Below are positions 1-7,766 of a stretch of 64,000 nt of DNA, piece after piece. The notes beneath the pieces were generated by a model that was not told the origin of the DNA, ran no database searches, and worked only from the letters and a program-made list of their open reading frames with translations. The DNA is from Solirubrobacter ginsenosidimutans (GTDB taxonomy: Bacteria > Actinomycetota > Thermoleophilia > Solirubrobacterales > Solirubrobacteraceae): assembly GCF_027587205.1 (NCBI RefSeq), contig NZ_JAPDOD010000037.1, positions 33,298 to 97,297 on the forward strand, in the 5' to 3' direction. Position numbers and translations under genes: made by a program. Position 1 is the first letter of the stretch. The number at the start of each line of letters is the position of its first letter.

Positions 1-314
1 ATGCTGAACCCGACGCCGAGCTCGATGAACGCCGACAGCCGCCCGTCGAGATAGATGTTGCCGCGGTCGGCCTTGTAGATCCCCGCGAGGCACTTCAGCA
101 GCGTCGACTTGCCCGAGCCGTTGCGCCCGACGATGCCGAAGAACTCGCCGCGCTGCACGTCCACGGAGACGTCGCGCAGGGCGTGCAGGGTGTCCGTGCG
201 GGTGCGTCGAAGCGGGTGCAGCGCGCGCTCTTTGAGCGTCTGTACGCGCTCCTGCGGCAGCTCGAACGTCTTCGACACCCCGCGAACGGCGACGGCTGGG
301 ATGGCGGCGTTCAC
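1..314 (-). CDS. ABC transporter ATP-binding protein, polysaccharide export type (partial)
   Basis: The N-terminal ~104 residues of an ABC ATPase; the 3' part lies beyond the left edge. The Walker A motif GRNGSGKST is at residues 63-71, preceded by the 'LHALRDVS' beta-strand typical of Wzt/TagH-type exporter ATPases, and the fragment ends in 'LSAFIELGVGFS', also typical of that group. These ATPases pair with an ABC-2 permease to export lipid-linked surface polysaccharide. The GTG start at 314 is chosen because a TACCCT -10 box ends 7 nt upstream and the next gene's stop lies just before it. A second ATPase of this class is at 24864-25655, so the locus may hold two exporters. Confidence 0.9.
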   Translation of the reverse strand, partial: MNAAIPAVAVRGVSKTFELPQERVQTLKERALHPLRRTRTDTLHALRDVSVDVQRGEFFGIVGRNGSGKSTLLKCLAGIYKADRGNIYLDGRLSAFIELGVGFS

Positions 315-321
315 TGCACTG

Positions 322-327
322 AGGGTA
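322..327 (-). promoter_or_regulatory. -10 box TACCCT, leaderless promoter of the ABC ATPase gene
   Basis: On the minus strand TACCCT ends 7 nt before GTG 314. It directly follows the TAA stop (330-328) of the upstream glycosyltransferase gene, so the ATPase gene has its own promoter despite the tight spacing. Confidence 0.55.
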
Positions 328-1191
328 TTAGCGCCCGAACACGCGCAGGTCGTGCAGCAGATCGCCGACGATCCGCGGCCATACCAGCGATGCCCGGTGT
401 TGCTCGGCCTTCATGCGCCCGCGGATGCGCACTCGCTCGTACGCGTCGGGGTGCAACTTGGCCTGCATGAGGATCGTGAGCAACGAATCGCGCGAGTCGA
501 GCTCGAGGAAGTCGATCCCCGACTCGAGCCCGCAGCTGGGGTGCAGGTGCTCGGTCAGCAGCAGCTGTCCGGCCGCGAGATGCACGAGGACCTGGGCAGG
601 GAAGCCGTGACCGGGTTCGGCGGTCAGCGCGATCCCGATGTCGGCGTTGCGCAACTCCCGGGCGAGCGCATCGCCGGTGAGCCCGTGCGTGAAGTGCACG
701 ACCTCGTGATCGTGCTTGGCGGGGATGAGCAACCATTCACGGTGCTCGGTCGACCGGCCGACGAAGAGGGTCTTGGGCGGCCGGCGCGAGGGTGTGACGT
801 CGCTGAAGAGCCGATCGTCGACCGGCAGCGGGCGAGAGCGCCAGACACCGGTCGCGCCCGGCAGGCCGAGCACCCGGTCGAACCCGGCGAACGCGTCCGG
901 GCTCGCCGGAGCGCCCACGGCGAGTGTCGCGGCGCGCACGCCCTCCAGCGCCGACGGAGCGAGCAGGCCGGGCTCCAGCGCGATCACGACGTGCGGGGCG
1001 AAATCGGCGAGCGCCGCGCGCGGATCGCCTCCCGGACGCACCTCGACGAAGCGCGGCTGCAGTCCGTTGGCGGGTGCGTGCAGCGCGTGCGCTCCGGCTC
1101 CGGAGGCGCTGCCCAGGAACGCGACGCGCACCGGCGCGCCCAGCGGCGGCGACGGGTACGGGGAGAGGTCGCGGACCAGCGCCGGCGGCAC
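328..1191 (-). CDS. CgeB-like glycosyltransferase
   Basis: About 287 residues. The C-terminal half carries the pattern of the CgeB-type Glyco_trans_1_2 domain: 'HLAAGQLLLTEHLHPSCGLE' followed by 'DFLEL' and a basic 'AYERVRIRGR' helix. The family consists of GT-B fold sugar transferases; the sugar here is unknown. The protein is a clear paralogue of the product of 2449-3474, including the shared 'PYP..P..G.P(V/I)R(V/I)AF' N-terminus. That shared N-terminus is why the GTG at 1191 is preferred over the internal GTG at 1131. The gene is transcribed divergently from the GT4 gene at 1214, with only 22 bp between the starts. Confidence 0.75.
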   Translation of the reverse strand: MPPALVRDLSPYPSPPLGAPVRVAFLGSASGAGAHALHAPANGLQPRFVEVRPGGDPRAALADFAPHVVIALEPGLLAPSALEGVRAATLAVGAPASPDAFAGFDRVLGLPGATGVWRSRPLPVDDRLFSDVTPSRRPPKTLFVGRSTEHREWLLIPAKHDHEVVHFTHGLTGDALARELRNADIGIALTAEPGHGFPAQVLVHLAAGQLLLTEHLHPSCGLESGIDFLELDSRDSLLTILMQAKLHPDAYERVRIRGRMKAEQHRASLVWPRIVGDLLHDLRVFGR

Positions 1192-1197
1192 CGAGGC

Positions 1198-1204
1198 TAC
1201 GATA
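1198..1204. promoter_or_regulatory. Symmetrical bidirectional -10 element TACGATA
   Basis: The plus strand reads TACGAT (10 nt before GTG 1214) and the minus strand reads TATCGT (7 nt before GTG 1191). One 7-bp TAnnnTA sequence can therefore serve both divergent genes, giving leaderless or almost leaderless transcripts. Confidence 0.55.
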
Positions 1205-1213
1205 GCCCGCCTC

Positions 1214-2440
1214 GTGCGCGTCGCCTTCCTGACCCAGGACCTGCAGCTCTCGGGGGGCGTCGGCGTGATCGTGGCCCACGCCGTCCAGCTCGCCCGCCAC
1301 GGGTTCGAGGTCGATCTCGTCCTCACCCGCAGCTCGCAACGGCCCGACTGGTCGCACCACGGGCTGGCCGACGTCAACGTGCTGTCGGTCGACGAGGCCC
1401 GCAAGCGCCGCTATGACGTCGCCCTCGCGACCTGGTGGGAGACGACCGAGCAGCTGCTCGAGCTCGATGCGGCGCGGCACGCCTGCTTCGTGCAATCGCT
1501 CGAGGACCGCTTCTATGACCGCGAGTCCCCCTGGCGCGTCGCGGCCGGCCTCGCTCTCGACCTCCCGGTCCGCTTCGTCACCGAAGCCCGCTGGATCGCC
1601 GACACGCTCGAAGCGCTCAACCCGGGCGAGAAGGTGTTCTACGTCCGCAACGGGATCGCGAAGGACCTGTTCCCGCCGCTGGACGCCGTGCCGATCGTCC
1701 GCGGGCCGCTGCGGATCCTGATCGAAGGCAGCGCCCGCGTCTCGTACAAGGGCGTTGGGGAGGCACTGGCGGCGACCGCCGCGATGACGGGCCCCCGGCA
1801 GGTGACGGTCGTCGCGGGCGACGGCTCGGGCGGCGACATCGCGGGCGCCGATCGCGTCGCCGGCCCGCTCACGCAGCGCGAGCTGGCGAGCCTCTACGCC
1901 GAGACCGACGTGCTGCTCAAGCTCTCGCGCGTGGAGGGGATGTTCGGGCCGCCGCTGGAAGGCTTTCATCAGGGCGCGACGTGCGTCGTCACGCCCGTCA
2001 CCGGCTACGACGAGTACGTCGTCCACGGCGAGAACGGGCTGGTCGTCGACTGGGACGACCCCGCGGGTACGGCGCGCGCGCTCGACCTCCTCGCCGCGGA
2101 TCCCGTGCTGCTGCACCGCTTGCGCTGCGGCGCGCTGGCCACTGCCCGCTCGTGGCCGTCGTGGGAGCAGCAGGGACAGGTGATGGCGGCGGCGCTGCTC
2201 GCGCTCCGCCGCGAACCGCCGCCTTCGGCCGCCGTCGTCGCGCGGCGACTGTCGCGTGACCTCGCCGGGGCCCGCTGCGACGGTGAACGGCTCGCCTCGG
2301 AGCTGGCCGCCGTGCGAGGCCGGGCGGCCTCCGCGCAGGCGTCACGGGCGTACCGGCTCGCGGTGCGCGGGCGGACGACGGTCGAGAACGTGCTGCGCTA
2401 CCGGGAGCGACGCCGGAAGCGGCTGCGCGGGGAGATCTGA
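1214..2440 (+). CDS. GT4-family glycosyltransferase
   Basis: 408 residues, GT-B fold. The N-terminal Rossmann half opens with 'VRVAFLTQDLQLSGGVGVIV', a Gly-rich acceptor loop. The donor half contains 'LIEGSARVSYKGVGEAL' and the conserved 'LKLSRVEGMFGPPLEGFHQG' segment with the EGxFGxPxxE nucleotide-sugar motif, then 'YVVHGENGLVV'. The C-terminal ~60 residues are Arg-rich and possibly membrane-associated. It is a close paralogue of the product of 4307-5533. It likely adds a hexose or deoxyhexose during surface glycan assembly; the substrate cannot be told. Confidence 0.85.
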   Translation: MRVAFLTQDLQLSGGVGVIVAHAVQLARHGFEVDLVLTRSSQRPDWSHHGLADVNVLSVDEARKRRYDVALATWWETTEQLLELDAARHACFVQSLEDRFYDRESPWRVAAGLALDLPVRFVTEARWIADTLEALNPGEKVFYVRNGIAKDLFPPLDAVPIVRGPLRILIEGSARVSYKGVGEALAATAAMTGPRQVTVVAGDGSGGDIAGADRVAGPLTQRELASLYAETDVLLKLSRVEGMFGPPLEGFHQGATCVVTPVTGYDEYVVHGENGLVVDWDDPAGTARALDLLAADPVLLHRLRCGALATARSWPSWEQQGQVMAAALLALRREPPPSAAVVARRLSRDLAGARCDGERLASELAAVRGRAASAQASRAYRLAVRGRTTVENVLRYRERRRKRLRGEI

Positions 2441-2448
2441 GCTGGGGT

Positions 2449-3474
2449 CTACCGGGTGACGGCGTGCGACGCCGCGGTGCGCTCGGTGCCGAACGCCCGC
2501 AGGTCCGCGTAGAGATCCGCGATCAGTCGCGGGTAGACGCGCGACGCGCGGAACGCCTCAGCCTTGCGGCGCCCGCGATGGCGGACCCGTTCGTAGGCCC
2601 GCGGGTGCGCGACCGCGGTCCGCAGGACCGCGAGGAACTGCTCCGGCGTGGCGAACTCGAGGTAGTCGATGTCGGGCTCCAGCCCGTGCGTCGGGCTCAG
2701 CGTCTCCGACACCACCAGTTGGCCTGCGGCGAGGTGCAGGCTGACGCGGTTCTCGAACGACGGATACGGCTCGTTGTGCAGGTTCACGGCGATGTCGTGC
2801 TCGGCCATCATCCGCGCGAGCTCGTCGGTGCCGATGCCGAACGCCGCGTGCACGAGCGTCAACTCGGCCTTGGGGCGTACGAGGAAGCGCTCGCGGTACG
2901 GCGTGGACCGGCCGACGAGGAGCACCGACGGCTGCGCGGAATACGGGCGGACGGGGGCGTAGAGGCGGTCGGCGACGGGCAGTGGGAGCGAGCGCCACAC
3001 GCGCATGGTCGGATCGACGGTCCCGACGATCAGCGGGTCGAACGCGATCAGCCGGTCCACGTTGTTCGGATCGAGCTTCGACAGGGCGAAGCCGCGTTGC
3101 AGGAGATCGGGATGCGTGCGCCGGGCCGGGCGGCGCGGGATCGGCTCGGTGAGGAAGCCGATGACCGGGACGCGGAGATCGGCGAACACGCCGGGCGCCA
3201 GCAGCTCCGGGCGGAACACGACGACGACGTCCGGGGCGAACGCGGCCACCCGCGCCCGCATCGCGTCGGCGTCGGCGCCTTCGCGGAACTCGACGAACAC
3301 CGTCGCCGGCGATTCGAGCACGCACGCCTCGAAGTACGTCGACTGCCCGACGAACGCGATCCGGATGGGAACCCCGGCCGAGGGCAGCGGGTAGGGGTTC
3401 TCGCCACGGCCCAGGATCGAGCCGTCGTAGTGCCCGGCAGGACGGGCGCGAAGACGCGATGCGACGGCTCTCAC
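2449..3474 (-). CDS. CgeB-like glycosyltransferase (paralogue of 328-1191)
   Basis: 341 residues from GTG 3474. The C-terminus repeats the CgeB pattern seen in 328-1191: 'SLHLAAGQLVVSETLSPTHG', 'IDYLEF' and 'AYERVRHRGRRKAEAFR'. The N-terminal part has 'VPIRIAFVGQSTYFEACVL', a Rossmann-like opening. The gene is convergent with the GT4 gene ending at 2440 (8-bp gap) and divergent from the methyltransferase at 3501. Start choice is supported by a TACTGT -10 box 8 nt upstream. Together with 328-2440 it indicates duplication of a divergent glycosyltransferase pair. Confidence 0.8.
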   Translation of the reverse strand: MRAVASRLRARPAGHYDGSILGRGENPYPLPSAGVPIRIAFVGQSTYFEACVLESPATVFVEFREGADADAMRARVAAFAPDVVVVFRPELLAPGVFADLRVPVIGFLTEPIPRRPARRTHPDLLQRGFALSKLDPNNVDRLIAFDPLIVGTVDPTMRVWRSLPLPVADRLYAPVRPYSAQPSVLLVGRSTPYRERFLVRPKAELTLVHAAFGIGTDELARMMAEHDIAVNLHNEPYPSFENRVSLHLAAGQLVVSETLSPTHGLEPDIDYLEFATPEQFLAVLRTAVAHPRAYERVRHRGRRKAEAFRASRVYPRLIADLYADLRAFGTERTAASHAVTR

Positions 3475-3482
3475 GTGCGTAG

Positions 3483-3492
3483 ACAGTACCCT
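3483..3492. promoter_or_regulatory. Back-to-back -10 boxes sharing a TA (ACAGTACCCT)
   Basis: The plus strand reads TACCCT (3487-3492), 8 nt before ATG 3501. The minus strand reads TACTGT (3488-3483), 8 nt before GTG 3474. The two boxes share the central TA and give equal spacing in both directions. Confidence 0.6.
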
Positions 3493-3500
3493 GCGCGGCC

Positions 3501-4310
3501 ATGCCCGAATGGCAGGAACGCATCACCCGCGAAACGCCGCCGGCAATCCGGATCGAGCACGAAGTGCGCTACGGCGCCGTCGCGCCGCTGGCTCGCAGCG
3601 CCCCGACGTGGGTCGATCTCGGCTGCGGCGCCGGGATCGCCGCGGCCGGCGCGCTCGCCGGCGAAGGCCCGCCCCGGGCGGTACTCGTCGACGCCAGCGA
3701 AGAGGCGCTCGCGCAGGCCGCGCGGGAGATCCCCGCGGGCGAGACGATCGGCGTGCAGGCCGACCTCGCGACCGCCGACGGGCTCGCCGCGGTGCGCACG
3801 GCGCTCGGCGATGCACGCGACGGCGTGGCGACGTGCTTCGAGGTCATCGAGCACCTCGAGAGCTTCATCGGCGTGATCGAGTTGCTCGTCGAGCTCGCGA
3901 CCGAGCGGGACTTCACGGTCGTGCTCAGCGTTCCCAACGACGCGTTCTGGCCGATCGAGTCACCCTGGCACAAGACGATGTGGGGCGAGGGCAGCTTCGA
4001 GGAGCTCCGGCGCCTGCTCCCCGCCGAGCACGTCGTGATCCAGCAGGTGCCGCTGCAGGGCTCGGCGCTCATCCCCGAGGGGGCGGAAGCGGCGCTCGCC
4101 GGCCCGTTCGTGGGACGCGCCGACGGCGTCCCGTCGCACTTCCTCGCCGCCTTCGGGCCCCGCTGCCGCGAGCTCGGTGCCCGCTCCGGCGTCGCTCAGG
4201 CCGACCTCGCCGAGCAGCGCCGGTGGGAGCGCCAGCGGGAGGCGAACCTCGCGATCTACGAGGACCACATCACGTGGGCGGACCGGCAGCTGGCCCAGCG
4301 GCAGGGATGA
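3501..4310 (+). CDS. Class I SAM-dependent methyltransferase
   Basis: 269 residues. Motif I 'WVDLGCGAGIAAAGAL' is near residue 40, the acidic post-I strand 'AVLVDAS' near 65, and a 'CFEVIEHLE' segment (motif IV region) near 115, followed by 'VVLSVPND'. This is the Methyltransf_11/23-like class common in sugar and glycan pathways. It sits between a divergent CgeB-like gene and a GT4 gene, overlapping the latter in ATGA, so the two are translationally coupled. The target is probably a sugar or glycan intermediate (inference). Confidence 0.85.
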   Translation: MPEWQERITRETPPAIRIEHEVRYGAVAPLARSAPTWVDLGCGAGIAAAGALAGEGPPRAVLVDASEEALAQAAREIPAGETIGVQADLATADGLAAVRTALGDARDGVATCFEVIEHLESFIGVIELLVELATERDFTVVLSVPNDAFWPIESPWHKTMWGEGSFEELRRLLPAEHVVIQQVPLQGSALIPEGAEAALAGPFVGRADGVPSHFLAAFGPRCRELGARSGVAQADLAEQRRWERQREANLAIYEDHITWADRQLAQRQG

Positions 4311-5533
4311 ATCCGCCCCTGCGGGTCGCGTTCGTCGTCAACGACCTGCAGCTCTCGGGCGGTGTCAGCGTCGTCGTCGAACACGCACGGCGGCTCGCTC
4401 GCCACGGGATCGCCGCGGAGCTCGTGCTCGCCCGCGCGCAGGCGGAGCCCGACTGGGCCTTCCCCGGCCTCGGGGAACTGCCGGTCCACGGCATGGAGGT
4501 CGCGCGGCGGGCGGACTACGACCTCGTCGTCGCCACCTGGTGGGAGACGGTCGGGCCGGCGCTGGAGCTGTCGGCCAAACGCCACGCCTACTTCATCCAG
4601 TCGCTCGAGGACCGCTTCTACAAGCCCGGCGAGCCGGCCCGGCTCGCCGCCGCGCTGACCCACGACCTGCCGCTGCCCGTGATCACCGAGGCGCGCTGGA
4701 TCGCCGAGACGCTCGAGGCGCTGCACCCGCAGCGCCGCTGCCTGCTGGTGCGCAACGGGATCGCCAAGGACGTCTTCGCGGGGCCGCGGACGCCGCCGCC
4801 GCGCCGCGACGGCCCGCTGCGGATCCTCGTCGAGGGCAGCTCGGCGTGGTTCAAGGGCGTCCCCGAGGCGCTCGCCGCGACGCGCGCGATGCAGCAGCCC
4901 CGGCACGTGACGCTCGTCGCACCCAAGGGCGAGACCCCTGAGGGCGTGGATGTCCGCGTCGGTCCTCTCCCGCAGCGCGATCTGGCCACGCTCTACGCCC
5001 AGACCGACGTCGTGCTCAAGCTCTCTCGTGTCGAGGGGATGTTCGGGCCGCCGCTGGAGGCCTTCCACTTGGGCGCGACCTGCGTCGTCTCGGCGGTGAC
5101 CGGTCACGAGGAGTACGTCGAGCACGGCGAGAACGGTCTCGTGGTCGAGTGGGACGACGACCGCGGCACGAGCCGCGCGCTCGACCTGCTGGCGCGCGAC
5201 CGCATGCTGCTGCACCGGCTGCGCTGGGGCGCGCTGGCGACGGCGCGCGGCTGGCCGTCGTGGGACCAGCAGGCGACGGTGATGGCCGCCGCGCTGCGCG
5301 AGGTCGCTCGCCGGCCGCCGCTGGCGGCGAACGGGTTCGACGCGCGGATGATCGCCGAGGTCCGCGGCGGGATCGAGGCCCACGCGCTCGTCGTCGCCGA
5401 GCGCGATCGCCTGCTCTGGCGTCTGCGCCCCGTCGACGCCGTGCAGCGCGCGCTGGAGACCCCGGCGCTGGCCTGGGCCGGCCGGCCGATGAAGCGCGCG
5501 TGGAGCGGCGCCCGCAGGCGGGCGGGGAGATGA
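4307..5533 (+). CDS. GT4-family glycosyltransferase (paralogue of 1214-2440)
   Basis: 408 residues, the same length as its paralogue. Shared landmarks are 'DLQLSGGVSVVVEHAR', 'TWWET', 'QSLEDRFY', 'TEARWIAETLEAL', 'VRNGIAKD', and the donor-binding 'LKLSRVEGMFGPPLEAFHLG' and 'YVEHGENGLVVEWDDD'. The ATG at 4307 overlaps the TGA of the methyltransferase (ATGA), so the start is well fixed. Strong similarity over the full length suggests both enzymes arose by local duplication and may add successive, similar residues. Confidence 0.87.
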   Translation: MNPPLRVAFVVNDLQLSGGVSVVVEHARRLARHGIAAELVLARAQAEPDWAFPGLGELPVHGMEVARRADYDLVVATWWETVGPALELSAKRHAYFIQSLEDRFYKPGEPARLAAALTHDLPLPVITEARWIAETLEALHPQRRCLLVRNGIAKDVFAGPRTPPPRRDGPLRILVEGSSAWFKGVPEALAATRAMQQPRHVTLVAPKGETPEGVDVRVGPLPQRDLATLYAQTDVVLKLSRVEGMFGPPLEAFHLGATCVVSAVTGHEEYVEHGENGLVVEWDDDRGTSRALDLLARDRMLLHRLRWGALATARGWPSWDQQATVMAAALREVARRPPLAANGFDARMIAEVRGGIEAHALVVAERDRLLWRLRPVDAVQRALETPALAWAGRPMKRAWSGARRRAGR

Positions 5534-5570
5534 CCGCGCGGGGCGGTTGCGGCCTTCGGGCGGTGCCGCA

Positions 5571-6722
5571 GTGAGCCGGCTCAAGCAGCTCGCCGAGCAC
5601 CCCGTGACCCAGCGGGCGTTCCGCAGCCCCTTCGTGCGGCGGCTCACCACCCAGCTCGTCGCGGCGCAACGCGCGCCCGAGGATCTCGTCACGCCGTATC
5701 GCTCCTGGGCGGAGCTCGATGCCCACGGGCCCGTCCCGCTCGTCGCGCGCGAGCACGGTGACGCCCTCGACATCGCCTTCGTCGTGCCCGGGTTCCGCCG
5801 CGGCAGCGGCGGGCATACGACGATCTCGAACCTGGTGCGCGGGCTCGAGGCCCGCGGGCACATGTGCTCGATCTGGATCGACGACCCGCTCGGGCACTCC
5901 GGCGGCGCGGCCAACTTCCGCGCGTTCTTCGGCCCGTTCGCCGCCACCGTCCACGACGACCTCCGCGGCTGGCGCGGGGCCGGCGTGGCGGTCGCGACCG
6001 GCTGGCAGACCGTCGCGACCGTGCTGCGGCTCGAGCGCTGCGGCGCCCGCGCCCATCTCGTCCAGGACGACGAGCCCGAGTTCTATCCGGCCTCCGCGGA
6101 GCGCCTCTGGGCCGAGCGGGCCTTCCAGCTCCCCACGATCACCGCCGGGACCTGGCTCGCGGAGCGCATGCGCGCCAAGGGCCTGGCGGCGACGCCGTTC
6201 GACCTCGGGATCGACCACGCCACCTACCACCCGCAGCCGGGCGTCACGCGCGTTCCGAACCGTGTGCTCTTCTACGCCCGCGCCGCCACGCCGCGCCGCG
6301 CTGTCCCGCTCGGGCTGCTCGCACTCGAGGCGCTGCAGGCGCGCCGGAGCGTCGAGATCGTGCTGTTCGGCGACGCCGCGCCGCTCGCCGCGCCGTTCGC
6401 GTTCACCAACCTCGGCATCCTCGATCCGCCGGCCGTCGCGCGGGCCTACAACGAGGCCGGGGCGGGCCTCGTCCTCAGCCTCACCAACCACTCGCTGGTC
6501 GCCCAGGAGATGGTCGCCTGCGGCCTTCCCGCCGTCGAGCTGCGGACCCCGAGCACCGAGGCCGCGTTCGCCGGCGCGCCGATCGCGCTCGCCGACCCGA
6601 CGCCACAGGCCATCGCCGACGCCCTCGAACGCCAGCTCGACGCCCCGGCCGCCACGGGCGACTGGGCGGCGACCCGGACCTGGGCCGCCGCGGCCGCCGC
6701 GGTCGAGTCGGCGCTGCGCTGA
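5571..6722 (+). CDS. WsaF-like (rhamnosyltransferase-type) glycosyltransferase
   Basis: 383 residues from GTG 5571; upstream codons in frame lack family-like sequence. Features resembling the WsaF group are 'DIAFVVPGFRRGSGGHTTI' near residue 65, a 'VQDDEPEFYP' segment near 165, and the C-terminal 'LSLTNHSLVAQEMVACGLPA' nucleotide-sugar pocket with 'VEL' and 'IALADPTPQAIADAL'. WsaF itself makes beta-1,2-rhamnose linkages; substrate assignment here is inference. It ends exactly where the convergent NeuB-like gene ends: the two stop codons abut as TGATCA. Confidence 0.8.
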   Translation: MSRLKQLAEHPVTQRAFRSPFVRRLTTQLVAAQRAPEDLVTPYRSWAELDAHGPVPLVAREHGDALDIAFVVPGFRRGSGGHTTISNLVRGLEARGHMCSIWIDDPLGHSGGAANFRAFFGPFAATVHDDLRGWRGAGVAVATGWQTVATVLRLERCGARAHLVQDDEPEFYPASAERLWAERAFQLPTITAGTWLAERMRAKGLAATPFDLGIDHATYHPQPGVTRVPNRVLFYARAATPRRAVPLGLLALEALQARRSVEIVLFGDAAPLAAPFAFTNLGILDPPAVARAYNEAGAGLVLSLTNHSLVAQEMVACGLPAVELRTPSTEAAFAGAPIALADPTPQAIADALERQLDAPAATGDWAATRTWAAAAAAVESALR

Positions 6723-7766
6723 TCAGCCGGCCGGCGCCGGCTCGATGTCGTCCTCGTGCAGCAGCGTTCCGGCCTCCACCGCGCGCCGGACGCGCGCGCC
6801 GACGACGCGTCCACGCTCCGTCGCGGGGATGCCGGAGCCTGGCTTGCGCGACGCGAGGTCCCGGTCGGTGAGCGTCTCGCCGGCGGCGAGCGCGCGGGTG
6901 GTGACGAGGCTGCGCGTGAACAGCCGCCGCATCGGCGCGAGCTCGGCCGCGGCGCGATCTTTGTCCACTGGGTGCTCCAGCGCCGACGAGATGAGCCGCA
7001 CCCCGGCACAGAGCTGACCCAGCTCGTCGGGAACGATCGAGGCGGGGACGTCCGGGCCGAACATCGCGCGGCTGAGGGTCACGTGCACCTCGATGACGCG
7101 TGCTCCGAGTGCGACGGCGGCCAGCGAAGGGAAGATCGTCCCGGAGTGGTCTGAAAGGCCCGCGGCGCAGTCATAGCGCCGGCCAATCTCCTCGACGACG
7201 TTCAGGCCGACCTCCTCCGGTGCCACCGGGTAGGAGGAGGTGCACTGCAGGACGGCGAGCGGACCCGCACCCGCGTCCCGGAGCTGCTCAACCGCCCGGT
7301 CGAGCTCGGCCCACGGGCTCATCCCGCTCGACAGCAGCACCGGACCGCCGGCTGCCGCCATGGCCGCCAACAGCTCGGCGTTGGGGACCTCACCGGACGC
7401 GACCTTCCAACCGGCGACACCGACGCGGCGCAGCAACTCGACGGCTTCCAGCGAGAACGGCGAGCTCAGGAACGCGAGGCCCGCCTCGACCGCGTGATCG
7501 CGCAGTCCGCGCCACTGCTCCTCGGTGAACTCCATGCGCTTCCAGTACTCGAACCGCGACGCGTCCTGCGGCGAGAACGGGATCCGCCAGGGCTCGGACG
7601 GGTGGCTCTCCGCCTCGGCGATGTGGGTCTGGAACTTGACCGCGTCGGCGCCCGCGGCGGCGATCGCGTCGATGAACGCGTGCGCCGTGCCGAGGCTGCC
7701 GTCATGCGCTTGTCCGACCTCGCCGATGACGAGCGGCCGGTCATCCCAGCGCAGCTCGCCGGGCAT
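6723..7766 (-). CDS. neuB: NeuB-family nonulosonate (sialic-acid-type) synthase
   Basis: 347 residues. The N-terminal TIM barrel has 'GEVGQAHDGSLGTAH', 'DAVKFQTH' and 'QCTSSYP' followed by 'LSDHSG', signatures of enzymes that condense phosphoenolpyruvate with N-acetylmannosamine or a related 6-carbon sugar. The C-terminal SAF/antifreeze-like domain (about 285-345) is present ('LAAGETLTDRDL', 'KPGSGIPA'). The ATG at 7766 overlaps the TGA of the upstream YfhO-like gene, so the two are co-transcribed. With the NeuA-like (13298) and NeuC-like (16092) genes it forms a complete CMP-nonulosonate route. Whether the product is Neu5Ac or legionaminate cannot be decided. Confidence 0.9.
   Translation of the reverse strand: MPGELRWDDRPLVIGEVGQAHDGSLGTAHAFIDAIAAAGADAVKFQTHIAEAESHPSEPWRIPFSPQDASRFEYWKRMEFTEEQWRGLRDHAVEAGLAFLSSPFSLEAVELLRRVGVAGWKVASGEVPNAELLAAMAAAGGPVLLSSGMSPWAELDRAVEQLRDAGAGPLAVLQCTSSYPVAPEEVGLNVVEEIGRRYDCAAGLSDHSGTIFPSLAAVALGARVIEVHVTLSRAMFGPDVPASIVPDELGQLCAGVRLISSALEHPVDKDRAAAELAPMRRLFTRSLVTTRALAAGETLTDRDLASRKPGSGIPATERGRVVGARVRRAVEAGTLLHEDDIEPAPAG

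Noticed and set aside
4256..5947. 563-residue minus-strand open frame
   Set aside because: Antisense to the GT4 gene and part of the WsaF-like gene; no recognisable domain.
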